A stretch of DNA of 64,000 nt from Nocardia takedensis NBRC 100417 (GTDB lineage: Bacteria > Actinomycetota > Actinomycetes > Mycobacteriales > Mycobacteriaceae), in assembly GCF_000308695.1 (NCBI RefSeq), contig NZ_BAGG01000093.1, forward strand, positions 310,001 through 374,000, in the 5' to 3' direction. Both the position numbers and the translations under genes were made by a program. The notes beneath the pieces are model-generated. The model had not been told where the DNA came from. It saw only the letters and a list, made by a program, of their open reading frames with translations, and searched no databases. How positions within the stretch are numbered: position 1 is the stretch's first letter; every line of letters starts with the position of its first letter. Positions 22,998-31,387 of the stretch are shown here, piece by piece.

Positions 22998-24734
22998 TCA
23001 GCCGACGGCGATGTTGAGGATGATGACCAGGACCAGGGCGATGCCCGCGAGCAGGACCGGGCGCTGGTACCAGGGCAGGCTCGACTCCTCGGGATCGGTG
23101 CGGACCTCCTTCGGCGTCTCCGAATAGACGAGCCCGACCAGTTCGGCCGCCGGTTTCGGGGCGGTGAACCGGGTGACGATCACGCTGACGACGATGTCGA
23201 CCGCGAAGGCGACGCCCGCCGCGACGAAACTCGCGCCCTGACCGGACAATTGGAAGACCTCGACTTCGTGCAGGATGAACACGAAGATGGCCGACAGGGT
23301 GCCCGCGACCAGGCCGGCCCAACCCGCCGTCGGGGTCATGCGCTTCCAGAACATGCCGAGGATGAAGGTCGCGAACAGCGGCGCGTTGAAGAAGCTGAAC
23401 AGCGTTTGCAGGTAGTCCATGATGTTGCTGAAACTGCCCGCGATGAACGCGGTGAAGATCGCGGCCAGCGTGGCCCCGACGGTGGCCAGGCGACCGATCC
23501 GCAGGTAGTAGCCGTCGGGACGTTCCTTGACGACGTACTGCTGCCACAGGTCGAAGCTGAAGACGGTGTTGAACGCCGAGATGTTGGCCGCCATACCCGC
23601 CATGAACGCGGCCAGCAGGCCGGCGAGACCGACGCCGAGCAGGCCGTTGGGCAGCACCTCCTTCATCAGGTAGAGCAGCGCCTGGTTGTAGGTGGTGTCG
23701 CTGGTGTAGTTCGGGTCCGCGGTGACCGCCTGCTTGTACTCCACCATCTGCGGGACCAGGACCGCGCTGATCATGCCCGGGATGACCACGATCAGCGGGA
23801 TGAACATCTTCGGGTACGCGCCGATGATCGGGGTGCGGCGCGCGGCGGAGATGGAGTGGGTGGCCAGCGCGCGTTGGACCTCGACGAAGTTGGTGGTCCA
23901 GTAGCCGAAGGACAGCACGAAGCCGAGACCGAAGACGATGCCGAGCACGGACATGAAGTTGTTGCTGAACCCGCTGAGCGCGTTGCCCGGCCAGGATTCC
24001 AGCTGCGCGGCCCCGCCCGGTGAGGCGGTGACCTTGTCCTGCAATCCGTCCCAGCCGCCGACGCGGTGCAGGCCGACCAGGGTCAGCGGCAGCAGCGCGG
24101 CCACGATGACGAAGAACTGGAGCACCTCGTTGTAGATCGCGGCCGAGAGTCCGCCGAGGGTGATGTAGGACAGCACGATCACCGCGGCCACAATCACCGA
24201 CACCCACAGCGGCCAGCCGAGCAGCACGTTCAGGATCGAGCCGAGCAGGTACAGGTTGACGCCCGCGATGAGGACCTGGGCGACGGCGAAGCTGAGCGCG
24301 TTGACCAGGTGCGCGCCGGTGCCGAAGCGCCTGCGCATGAATTCCGGGACGCTGCGCACCTTGGAGCCGTAGTAGAACGGCATCATCACCACGCCCAGGA
24401 ACAGCATGGCCGGGACGGCGCCGATCCAGAAGTAGTGGAAGGTCGGGAACCCGTATTCCGCGCCGTTGGCGGACATGCCCATGATCTCGACCGCGCCGAG
24501 ATTGGCGGAGATGAAGGCCAGACCGGTCACCCAGGCGGGCAGCGAACGCCCGGACAGGAAGAAGTCGATGCTGGAGGAGACCCGCTGCCGGGCCAGCAGT
24601 CCGATACCGAGGACGAACACGAAATAGAGCGCGACCACGGCGTAGTCGACGGGATCGGCGTCCAGGCGCAGGGGCTCGGCGGCCAGATGCGCGGGCAGGG
24701 CGGTCAGTAGTGGGGATGTTTCGGCGAGCGGCAC
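22998..24734 (-). CDS. solute:sodium symporter (SSS family)
   Basis: A 578-residue transporter with about 14 hydrophobic segments. Family segments include 'DFFLSGRSLPAWVTGLAFIS' with 'ANLGAVEIMGMSANGAEYG', 'YITLGGLSAAIYNEVLQFFV' and 'SFGYWTTNFVEVQRALATHS'. It would take up a sugar, amino acid or organic acid with sodium in the cytoplasmic membrane. The substrate cannot be named; the Gly/Ser pattern is nearest to the SGLT-like branch. GTG 24734 has an AGGAGGGA box 7 bases upstream; a longer in-frame extension is less likely. The small membrane protein gene follows. Confidence 0.88.
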   Translation of the reverse strand: MPLAETSPLLTALPAHLAAEPLRLDADPVDYAVVALYFVFVLGIGLLARQRVSSSIDFFLSGRSLPAWVTGLAFISANLGAVEIMGMSANGAEYGFPTFHYFWIGAVPAMLFLGVVMMPFYYGSKVRSVPEFMRRRFGTGAHLVNALSFAVAQVLIAGVNLYLLGSILNVLLGWPLWVSVIVAAVIVLSYITLGGLSAAIYNEVLQFFVIVAALLPLTLVGLHRVGGWDGLQDKVTASPGGAAQLESWPGNALSGFSNNFMSVLGIVFGLGFVLSFGYWTTNFVEVQRALATHSISAARRTPIIGAYPKMFIPLIVVIPGMISAVLVPQMVEYKQAVTADPNYTSDTTYNQALLYLMKEVLPNGLLGVGLAGLLAAFMAGMAANISAFNTVFSFDLWQQYVVKERPDGYYLRIGRLATVGATLAAIFTAFIAGSFSNIMDYLQTLFSFFNAPLFATFILGMFWKRMTPTAGWAGLVAGTLSAIFVFILHEVEVFQLSGQGASFVAAGVAFAVDIVVSVIVTRFTAPKPAAELVGLVYSETPKEVRTDPEESSLPWYQRPVLLAGIALVLVIILNIAVG

Positions 24735-25148
24735 GGCGTCGTCCCTCCTGGCGGTGGTCCGGGCGGCGCTCGCGATCCGCCGCGGGTGCGGGCAGTGACG
24801 GCCGTCGCCTTTGCGTCCTACTGTGCGTGATTGTGCCTCACCCTCGCGGCACATTCACGCATAAAACCTGGACAGTCGCTCAGTGGCAGTGCGGGTGACG
24901 GCGCGACGGCGACGGGGTGAACCGCCCACGTTTCGGCAATCTCTCGGCAATCTCCGCGTGGCGCGAATCGTCCCGCGCGCGTCGCGACCGTGCGCCGCCG
25001 ATCGCCGCCCACGCCGACACCCGAACGGGACACGCCGCCCCAGCACCGCGTTCACCCGGGGAAGGTGCGCGATCGAAGATCCTGACGCACAGTCGAATTT
25101 GACGCAGCGACGGCCTACAAAACAGGTCGGCGGTTACGGGAGGGCACT
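24735..25148. other. 414-bp divergent intergenic region
   Basis: No gene is visible. It separates the symporter from the arginine decarboxylase operon and should hold both promoters. A tandem 11-bp repeat CGGCAATCTC(T/C) occurs at 24934-24955. TTGACG at 25098-25103 and TACAAA at 25115-25120 upstream of 25149 resemble promoter boxes, but their spacing (11 bases) is too short for one promoter. Confidence 0.4.
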
Positions 25149-25745
25149 ATGATTCACACCACCCCCTACAGCGGCCTACTCGGCTTGCAGTGGATCGATC
25201 GACTCCGCCCCACCCTCGGCCGACCGCGCACCGCCGATGCCGCGCGCGACCGGGGAACGGCGCTGACGATCGAGATCGGCGCCGCGACCGGGGTGGGTCC
25301 GACCGCCATGTCCGCGTTCGACGCGGCGTTGCGCGAACTGGGAGTGGGTGATGCCAACTTGATTCGCCTTTCTTCGGTGATCCCGCCGGGCGCGGCGCTG
25401 CGCCGCGGCGCCCGCGTGGCCAAGCCGATCGCCTGGGGTGATCGGCTCTACTGCGTCTACGCGGCGCAGCACGTCGCCGACCGCGGACGCACGGCGGCCG
25501 CGGGCATCGGGTGGACCTTGCGCGACGACGATTCCGGCGCGGGGCTTTTCGTCGAGCACGAAGGCGAGAGCCTCGAGGAGGTCGACGGCCTGATCCGGTC
25601 GAGCCTGGCCGATATGACCGCGCACCGCCCCGCGGAGTTCGGACCGGTCGGCACCGAATTGGCGCAGGTGCGCTGCACGGGCGAACCCGCCTGCGCGCTG
25701 GTGCTGGCCGCCTACGACACCGCGGGCTGGGAGCCGGGACGATGA
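25149..25745 (+). CDS. pyruvoyl-dependent arginine decarboxylase
   Basis: A 198-residue proenzyme of the pyruvoyl-dependent arginine decarboxylase family, which converts arginine to agmatine. The self-cleavage site is in 'NLIRLSSVIPPG' (S75-S76); S76 would become the pyruvoyl group. Other family segments are 'EIGAATGVGPTAMSAFDAAL' and the C-terminal 'LVLAAYDTAGWEPGR'. About 38 extra residues precede the conserved core. The next gene, an acetyltransferase-like protein, overlaps by ATGA, and a diguanylate cyclase follows with another overlap, so agmatine formation may be linked to acetylation of the product. That link is inference. Confidence 0.88.
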   Translation: MIHTTPYSGLLGLQWIDRLRPTLGRPRTADAARDRGTALTIEIGAATGVGPTAMSAFDAALRELGVGDANLIRLSSVIPPGAALRRGARVAKPIAWGDRLYCVYAAQHVADRGRTAAAGIGWTLRDDDSGAGLFVEHEGESLEEVDGLIRSSLADMTAHRPAEFGPVGTELAQVRCTGEPACALVLAAYDTAGWEPGR

Positions 25746-26317
25746 ACGACCGGGAGGTGCACGTCACGGTGGAGACAGCCATTCCCGAGGACCGGATCGA
25801 GATGTTCCACCGTCTCTACGAGGAGGCGTTCGGCCCGCTGCGCACCCGCGCGGTGGCCCGACAGGTGCTGCACCGCGCGGAATTCCGCGAGGAGATGATC
25901 GACCCGCGCGTACTCAAGTACGTGGCGCGCACCCGCGACGGCGAACCCATCGGGGTGACCACCCTGACCCGGCACCTGGAAACCGTGCCGTGGATCAGCC
26001 CGGACTACTTCGCCGCGCGATATCCCGAGCACGCGGCCCGCAACGCCATCTATTATGCGGGCTTCACCCTTGTTGCCCCAAGTGCGCGACAAGGGGCGGC
26101 TTTCCATGCCATGATCGAATCGGTAGTCCAGGTTCTGGTGGCCGAACGCGCGGCGGTGGGTTGGGACATCTGCTCGTTCAACAACACTCAGCTCTCGTTC
26201 GCCGACAGCATTCGGGCGGTACTCGACGAACAGACCAACGTCGAAGTCGCGGTGGAGGATTCGCAGACCTATTACGCAGCACGGTTCACCGAGGATGGAG
26301 CGACCGAGGGGGGCTGA
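25742..26317 (+). CDS. GNAT-like acetyltransferase
   Basis: A 191-residue protein with an N-acetyltransferase-like fold: N-terminal 'RIEMFHRLYEEAFGPLRTRA', a central strand 'RDGEPIGVTTLTRHLETVPW' and 'IYYAGFTLVAPSARQGAAFH', where the acetyl-CoA binding loop would be. The match is moderate and the classical R-x-x-G-x-G/A motif is weak. It overlaps the arginine decarboxylase by ATGA and the following GGDEF gene by TGATG. A substrate such as agmatine or another polyamine is possible from context. Confidence 0.65.
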   Translation: MNDREVHVTVETAIPEDRIEMFHRLYEEAFGPLRTRAVARQVLHRAEFREEMIDPRVLKYVARTRDGEPIGVTTLTRHLETVPWISPDYFAARYPEHAARNAIYYAGFTLVAPSARQGAAFHAMIESVVQVLVAERAAVGWDICSFNNTQLSFADSIRAVLDEQTNVEVAVEDSQTYYAARFTEDGATEGG

Positions 26318-27888
26318 TGACCATCAGCGCAGGGCAATCCGCAGCGTCACCGTCGCCGTGCGGCGAAAGTCGGTGGTGCGCGGTACTTCTCACCGCGTGG
26401 ACCGGTCTGATCGCCCTGCCGCTGCTGCTGCGCTCCGACACGCTGACCTTGGGCGTCATGGTCGCGGTGGTGACGGGCACGCTGATCATGATCGGCACCG
26501 GTTTGCGCAGACACCGTCCCGCCCGGCCGCTGCCGTGGTATCTGCTCTCGGCCTCGGCGGTGCTGTTCGCCGTCGGCACCGGCCTGCGTGATTTCACCCC
26601 GAACGGCGCGGGAATGCCCTGGGACGATCTGTGCACACTGGCCGGATATTTCGGGGTCGGCGTCGCGGCGGCGCTGTGGCTGCGGCCCCGGCACGTCGGA
26701 CGCGACCACGAGTTGATGCTGGACTCCGCGCTGATCGGCCTGGCCGCGCTGCTGGCCTCCTGGACCTTCCTCATCTCGCCGATCCTGCGCACCGGCGCCA
26801 CCACCGCCCACACGGTGCTCGCCGCCGCCTACCCGGTGCTCGACGCGCTGCTGCTCACCCTGATCGCGCATTCGGTGGCCACCGCCAACCGGTCGGAGAC
26901 CTCGCTGCGCCTGGTCCACCTCGGCCTGCTGGCGATCCTGGTCGGCGATCTCGGCTACAGCATCGACACCGCGGGCACCGCCACGATCGGTCACGATCTG
27001 CTGCTCACTCCCCTGCTCGTCGCCTACGCGAGCGTCGGCACCGCCGCGCTGCACCCCACGATGGCCTCCCTCGGCGCGCCGCGCCGCATCCACCCGCACC
27101 GGTCGCGCCAGCGCGCGGGCGTCATCGCGATCGCGCTCATCGTGGCCTCGCTGGTGCCGGTCGTCGGGGCCGGCCTCGGCCTGGTCGACCGGGTGATCGT
27201 GGCCTCGCTGTTCGCGTTGCTGCTGATCGGAATGCTGCTGCGCAGCGAGCGCGCCATCCAGCGCTCGGCGCGCAGCGAACGGCGCGCGCAGTACCAGGCC
27301 GACCACGACATGCTCACCGGCCTGCTCAACCGGTCGGCGCTGCTGCGCACACTGGGCCGCGACGCACCGGGCGCCGACGCGCCGATCGGCCTGCTGTTCA
27401 TCGACCTGGACGGATTCAAACTCGTCAACGACAGCTACGGCCACGCCGTCGGGGACGAACTCATCGCGGGCGCCGCCGCGCGCATCCGGCGGGTGGTCCG
27501 GCGCGAGGACATGGTCGCCCGCTACGGGGGCGACGAATTCGTGGTGGCCGCGCCCCTGGAACGCGCCGAGGCGGCGACACTGGCCGAACGACTGCTCGGC
27601 GCGTTCGTGCGGCCGTTCGAGTTGAGCGCGGGCGAAGTGCCCATCACGGTGAGCGTCGGCATCGCCTGCGGCGGCCCGCTCGCGGGCGAAGACGCGGTCT
27701 ACGCATTGATCCGCGACGCCGATTCGGCGATGTACCACGCCAAGCAGTACTCCCTCGGCTACGCCTTCCCCGAGGACGCGCACGCACCACCGCCCGCCCC
27801 GGCGCGGCCCGCCGAACCCGAACGGGCGGCCGAACCCGAGCGCTCCACCGTCACACCGCGTCCGATCCGGCGCGAGACCGCCGTGTGA
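26317..27888 (+). CDS. membrane-bound diguanylate cyclase (GGDEF)
   Basis: A 523-residue protein. Residues about 20-310 hold eight or nine hydrophobic segments that form a membrane sensor module; residues about 325-485 are a GGDEF domain. The active-site motif is canonical (RYGGDEFVV, GGDEF at 404-408), and an inhibitory I-site RxxD (R395-D398) lies five residues before it. So it should make c-di-GMP from two GTP and be product-inhibited. No EAL domain follows; the C-terminal tail is Pro/Glu-rich. It is coupled to the acetyltransferase gene (TGATG). The signal is unknown. Confidence 0.92.
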   Translation: MTISAGQSAASPSPCGESRWCAVLLTAWTGLIALPLLLRSDTLTLGVMVAVVTGTLIMIGTGLRRHRPARPLPWYLLSASAVLFAVGTGLRDFTPNGAGMPWDDLCTLAGYFGVGVAAALWLRPRHVGRDHELMLDSALIGLAALLASWTFLISPILRTGATTAHTVLAAAYPVLDALLLTLIAHSVATANRSETSLRLVHLGLLAILVGDLGYSIDTAGTATIGHDLLLTPLLVAYASVGTAALHPTMASLGAPRRIHPHRSRQRAGVIAIALIVASLVPVVGAGLGLVDRVIVASLFALLLIGMLLRSERAIQRSARSERRAQYQADHDMLTGLLNRSALLRTLGRDAPGADAPIGLLFIDLDGFKLVNDSYGHAVGDELIAGAAARIRRVVRREDMVARYGGDEFVVAAPLERAEAATLAERLLGAFVRPFELSAGEVPITVSVGIACGGPLAGEDAVYALIRDADSAMYHAKQYSLGYAFPEDAHAPPPAPARPAEPERAAEPERSTVTPRPIRRETAV

Positions 27889-27894
27889 GCGTCC

Positions 27895-28569
27895 TCAGTC
27901 GCGCCGGGTCAGCCCGAGGGTGGCGTGGACGAACTCGAGGAACAACGGCGCTTTGGCCGGCAGGGCCGCCGCCCCCTCCTCGATGATGACGCGACGGGTG
28001 CGCTCCACGATCGCGTCCGGGATCATCCCGATCAGCGCGTCCGAGAGCACCGGCAGCGACGGGTCCTCGACGCGGGCCCGCTCGTAGCATTCGCGGTAGA
28101 TCTCACCGCAGACATCGGCCGCGTAGTCGCGCAGCACGACGGTGGCCCGGTCCATGCACAGCGATTCCACGATCACCATCCGGGACAGGCCCGGTTCCGC
28201 GGCGACCACCTCGCAGAAGGTGTCGACCACCGAGGCGATCCGCGTGCGCGCGTCATCGGTGCCCAGTTGGTCCAGTTCCTCGGCGATCCGCCGCGCCAGC
28301 ACCGACTGCGCCACCCGCATCGCCTCCAGGAAGCACTCCTCCTTGCCCGCGAAGTGCTCGTAGAACTTGCTGCGCGAGACCCTGGCCAGGGCGACGATAT
28401 CGGCCAGCGTGGTGGCGGCGTACCCCTTCTGCTCCACCGAGGTGACGATGGCGTCGATCAGCCGCCCGCGCTGGCCGCCCAGCACGGCATCGCGGGTCAG
28501 CCGATGCCGTTCGGCGGAATCGTTCCAGTGCAACCGTTTCCGGTCCTCGGCCCGCGTCGGTGCGCCCAT
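27895..28569 (-). CDS. TetR-family regulator
   Basis: A 224-residue regulator with an N-terminal TetR helix-turn-helix 'IVTSVEQKGYAATTLADIVA' then 'LARVSRSKFYEHFAGKEECF' and a helical ligand domain. ATG 28569 has GGAG 8 bases upstream; ATG 28575, which overlaps the stop of the preceding gene (TAATG), is an alternative. The gene is therefore coupled to the 28575-29348 gene. Its targets are probably nearby. The converging GGDEF gene ends only 6 bases away. Confidence 0.85.
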   Translation of the reverse strand: MGAPTRAEDRKRLHWNDSAERHRLTRDAVLGGQRGRLIDAIVTSVEQKGYAATTLADIVALARVSRSKFYEHFAGKEECFLEAMRVAQSVLARRIAEELDQLGTDDARTRIASVVDTFCEVVAAEPGLSRMVIVESLCMDRATVVLRDYAADVCGEIYRECYERARVEDPSLPVLSDALIGMIPDAIVERTRRVIIEEGAAALPAKAPLFLEFVHATLGLTRRD

Positions 28570-28574
28570 ACCCA

Positions 28575-29348
28575 TTACTCCGACAATTCCTCGAGAAGTT
28601 TGCGTGCTTCGGCGAGTTCGGCCTGCAACTGGGCCACCTTCGCCTGCTGCACACCGCGCGCCGCCTCCAGGATGCCGGCAACGACCTCGGCGACCTCCGG
28701 GTGCAGCACTTTGGCCGCCTGGGCGACCGCGGCGGAGGTGACCGCCAACCCGCGGATGGTGCGCTTCTTGCCGTTGACCACATCGACGGTCCACTCCCCG
28801 TCGGCGGTGCCGGTGAGGGTGACGGTGACCTCGGCGGCCGTCCGACTCTTGCGCGGCGCGGCGGTCTTGGCCGGACGCGGCGGCGCGGACGCAGCGGACT
28901 TGGCCGCGGCGCCCTTGGCCTCCTGCTCGGCGCTCTCGACCGGCGCGGTATTCGACGGTTGCGCGGCCGGAGCGGGGCTCGGCGGGGTGGCGGGGGTGGC
29001 GACGCTCGTCAGGGTCGACGGCTGGGTCACGGTGGATTCGTCCTTCCTTGTCGTCTTCGGCTGGGCGGCGCCGCGCGGGGCGGGCGCCGCCGGGCGGGGC
29101 GGTTTGGTCAGCGTGACCTCGCTCGGGGAGAAGGACAGCACATCCTTGGACCCCGTCGGCCGGACCTGGAGGAAATCGCCGTCGGCCGGGTCGCCCAGGG
29201 CGACGACCTTGCCCGACCGGCCCTCCTGCACCCCCACCGCGGCGGAGGTGAACCACACCATCGGTGGCCGTCCGCCTGCGATATCGGTAGCTATCTGGTG
29301 AATCTCCGTGTCCGACAATGGCTTGGGCTTGGTCCTTGGCGACGGCAT
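28575..29348 (-). CDS. conserved actinobacterial protein with Pro/Ala-rich linker and C-terminal coiled coil
   Basis: A 257-residue protein of three parts. An N-terminal domain ('LSDTEIHQIATDIAGGRPPM' and 'VWFTSAAVGVQEGRSGKVVA', with 'DGDFLQVRPTGSKDVLSF') is followed by a long Ala/Pro/Thr/Ser linker and then a C-terminal region ending in a heptad-rich helix 'QQAKVAQLQAELAEARKLLE'. The family resembles a conserved actinobacterial group of unknown function (DUF6319-like). ATG 29348 follows GGAG by 7 bases. Its stop overlaps the TetR gene start region. Confidence 0.65.
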   Translation of the reverse strand: MPSPRTKPKPLSDTEIHQIATDIAGGRPPMVWFTSAAVGVQEGRSGKVVALGDPADGDFLQVRPTGSKDVLSFSPSEVTLTKPPRPAAPAPRGAAQPKTTRKDESTVTQPSTLTSVATPATPPSPAPAAQPSNTAPVESAEQEAKGAAAKSAASAPPRPAKTAAPRKSRTAAEVTVTLTGTADGEWTVDVVNGKKRTIRGLAVTSAAVAQAAKVLHPEVAEVVAGILEAARGVQQAKVAQLQAELAEARKLLEELSE

Positions 29349-29500
29349 GGTGCACTCCGAGCGGTTTTCGTGGATAGCTGCGTGCACAGATGATGCCGCA
29401 CGCCACCGACACTTTCACAGGGCGGCGGCGAATCGACCGCCGCCCGCACCACTCGCGACACCACAGCTAACTTCGAGCTAAGAACACTGACGTCGCATTC

Positions 29501-30133
29501 TCACCCATTCTCACCCGGCGCGCGCAGGGCAGGGTACCAGATATCGGTCAGCACCTGCGCCGTCAGCGTCGCCGACAACTCGGCCCCGGACCCGTCCGAG
29601 CGCGCCGTGAAGAACCGTTCCAATTGGGCGACAAGCAGTTCCACGCGCAGCCGCGCCTCGGGCCTGCGGTCTTCGGGCCACCGGTCCAGGAAATCCGGCA
29701 CCGCGTCGGGCAGCGCGTCCAGTGCGGCGCGCGCGATCTCGCGGAAACCCGGATCGACGGCCACCGCCTCGTTCCAGGCGGGCAGCAGTTGTCGATGCCG
29801 CTGGAACCATTCGATCACCCGCGTGGCCCATTTCACGAAATCCGCGCGCGACCCCGAGGTCAGGACGACGTCGAGATCCTCGCACAACGACCGCACCGAC
29901 GGCACCGTCGTCCGGGCCGCCACCGCGCGCAGGACATCGGACTTCCCCGCGAAATGCAGATAGAAGGTGGCGCGACTGCACCCGACCGCCGCGGCGATGT
30001 CGTCCACGCGCACCGCGCCGTAACCGTGCCGGGCGAACAACTCCCCCGCGCTGTCGAGCAGTGCGGCCCTGGTGCGCGTCTTCTGCTCGTCACGCAGGCG
30101 ACCACCGCGCGGCGGTCCGTCCTCGACATCCAT
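29501..30133 (-). CDS. TetR-family regulator, divergent from the alcohol dehydrogenase
   Basis: A 210-residue regulator with a TetR N-terminus ('TRAALLDSAGELFARHGYGA' and 'VRVDDIAAAVGCSRATFYLH') and an all-helical C-terminal domain. It is transcribed away from the alcohol dehydrogenase/acyl-CoA synthetase pair, with 204 bases between, so it most likely represses that pair. The spacer contains GTCAGTCACTGGAC-like sequence near the start (30165-30182), but no clear palindrome could be fixed by eye. Confidence 0.85.
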   Translation of the reverse strand: MDVEDGPPRGGRLRDEQKTRTRAALLDSAGELFARHGYGAVRVDDIAAAVGCSRATFYLHFAGKSDVLRAVAARTTVPSVRSLCEDLDVVLTSGSRADFVKWATRVIEWFQRHRQLLPAWNEAVAVDPGFREIARAALDALPDAVPDFLDRWPEDRRPEARLRVELLVAQLERFFTARSDGSGAELSATLTAQVLTDIWYPALRAPGENG

Positions 30134-30337
30134 ATCCGACCCTCGACTCCCCTTCGCTGGACATCATGTCAGTCACTGGACACCCCGTCCACCCACTGTT
30201 ACGTTGTTGCCTACGTCACTGCCCGCGCGCCACGTCCCGACGGTGCCGTGCACCACAGGACGCGGCGAGTACTCGAGGACCGATGTGATCCACCCGCGAA
30301 ACCGCCTGTCCCGCAACCGCTCCGACCAGGCACGGCG

Positions 30338-31378
30338 ATGAGAGCCCTCCAGCTGACCGGGCCGCAGACCCTCGAACTGCGCGAGGTGCCCGTCCCCGAG
30401 ATCGGCCCCACCGACCTGCTGCTGCGCGTGGCCGCGGCCGGCATCTGCCACTCCGACCTGCACGTCCTGCACATCCCGTTCCGCATGCGCGACGAACCGC
30501 TCACCCTCGGCCACGAGATCGCGGGCACCGTCGAAGCCGTCGGCGACGCGGTCGACGGGCCCGCCGTCGGCGAACGCGGTCTGGTCTACCTGTGCTGGTC
30601 GTGCGGCCGGTGCCGGGAATGCGTGAGCGGCAACGAGAACGTCTGCCTCGCCGCCGGACGCACCGCCATGCCGCCGTGTCCCGGACTCGGCCCCGACGGC
30701 GGCATGGCCGAATACGTACGCATCCCCGCGAGTTCGTTCGTGCCGATCGGGGACCTGGCCTTCACCCAGGCCGCACCCATCGCCGACGCCGCGCTGTCGA
30801 GCTACCACGCCATCGCGGGCGCGCGCGAGGTGTTGCGGCCCGGCGCCACCGCGGTCGTCATCGGCATCGGCGGACTCGGACACGTCGCGGTGCAGATCCT
30901 GCGCGCCACCACCGCCGTCACCGTCCTCGCGGTCGACGTCGCCGCCGAGAAACTGGCGCTGGCCGCCGACTGCGGCGCGCACGAGGGCCTGCTCGCCGAC
31001 GACGACACCGCGCGAGCCGTCCTCGACCGCACCGACGGACGCGGCGGGGCGGCGGTCTTCGACTTCGTCGGCACCGACGCCACCGCCCGCCTCGCCGTGG
31101 AATCGGTCGCCCCCAACGGCGCGTACCGGATGATCGGACTCGGCGGCGGCGCACCCGAGATCACCGCCGGACCCGCGGGCGGGCCGGGCTGGCCGTGGGG
31201 CGCGACCGTGCGCAAGTCCTACGGCGGCACCCGCTCCGACCTCATCGCCTCGGTCGACCTGGCCGCCGCCGGAATGCTGCGCGTCGAGGTCGAGACCTTC
31301 GACCTCGCCGACGGACGCGAAGCCCTGGACCGACTCGACCGCGGCCTGATCCGCGGCCGCGCGGTACTGACCCCGTGA
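30338..31378 (+). CDS. zinc-dependent alcohol dehydrogenase (MDR superfamily)
   Basis: A 346-residue medium-chain dehydrogenase. Catalytic zinc ligands C37, H59 and E60 (GICHSD and GHEIAG) and the structural zinc Cys cluster (C-x2-C-x2-C-x7-C in 'CWSCGRCRECVSGNENVC') are present. The Rossmann motif is 'VIGIGGLGHVAVQILRA', and the acidic residue at the end of the second strand ('AVDVAAEKL') suggests NAD use. It would oxidise an alcohol or reduce an aldehyde. The next gene, an acyl-CoA synthetase, starts 9 bases later, so the two form an operon, perhaps converting an alcohol by way of an acid to its CoA ester; the aldehyde step is missing here. Confidence 0.9.
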   Translation: MRALQLTGPQTLELREVPVPEIGPTDLLLRVAAAGICHSDLHVLHIPFRMRDEPLTLGHEIAGTVEAVGDAVDGPAVGERGLVYLCWSCGRCRECVSGNENVCLAAGRTAMPPCPGLGPDGGMAEYVRIPASSFVPIGDLAFTQAAPIADAALSSYHAIAGAREVLRPGATAVVIGIGGLGHVAVQILRATTAVTVLAVDVAAEKLALAADCGAHEGLLADDDTARAVLDRTDGRGGAAVFDFVGTDATARLAVESVAPNGAYRMIGLGGGAPEITAGPAGGPGWPWGATVRKSYGGTRSDLIASVDLAAAGMLRVEVETFDLADGREALDRLDRGLIRGRAVLTP

Positions 31379-31387
31379 GGACCCGCC

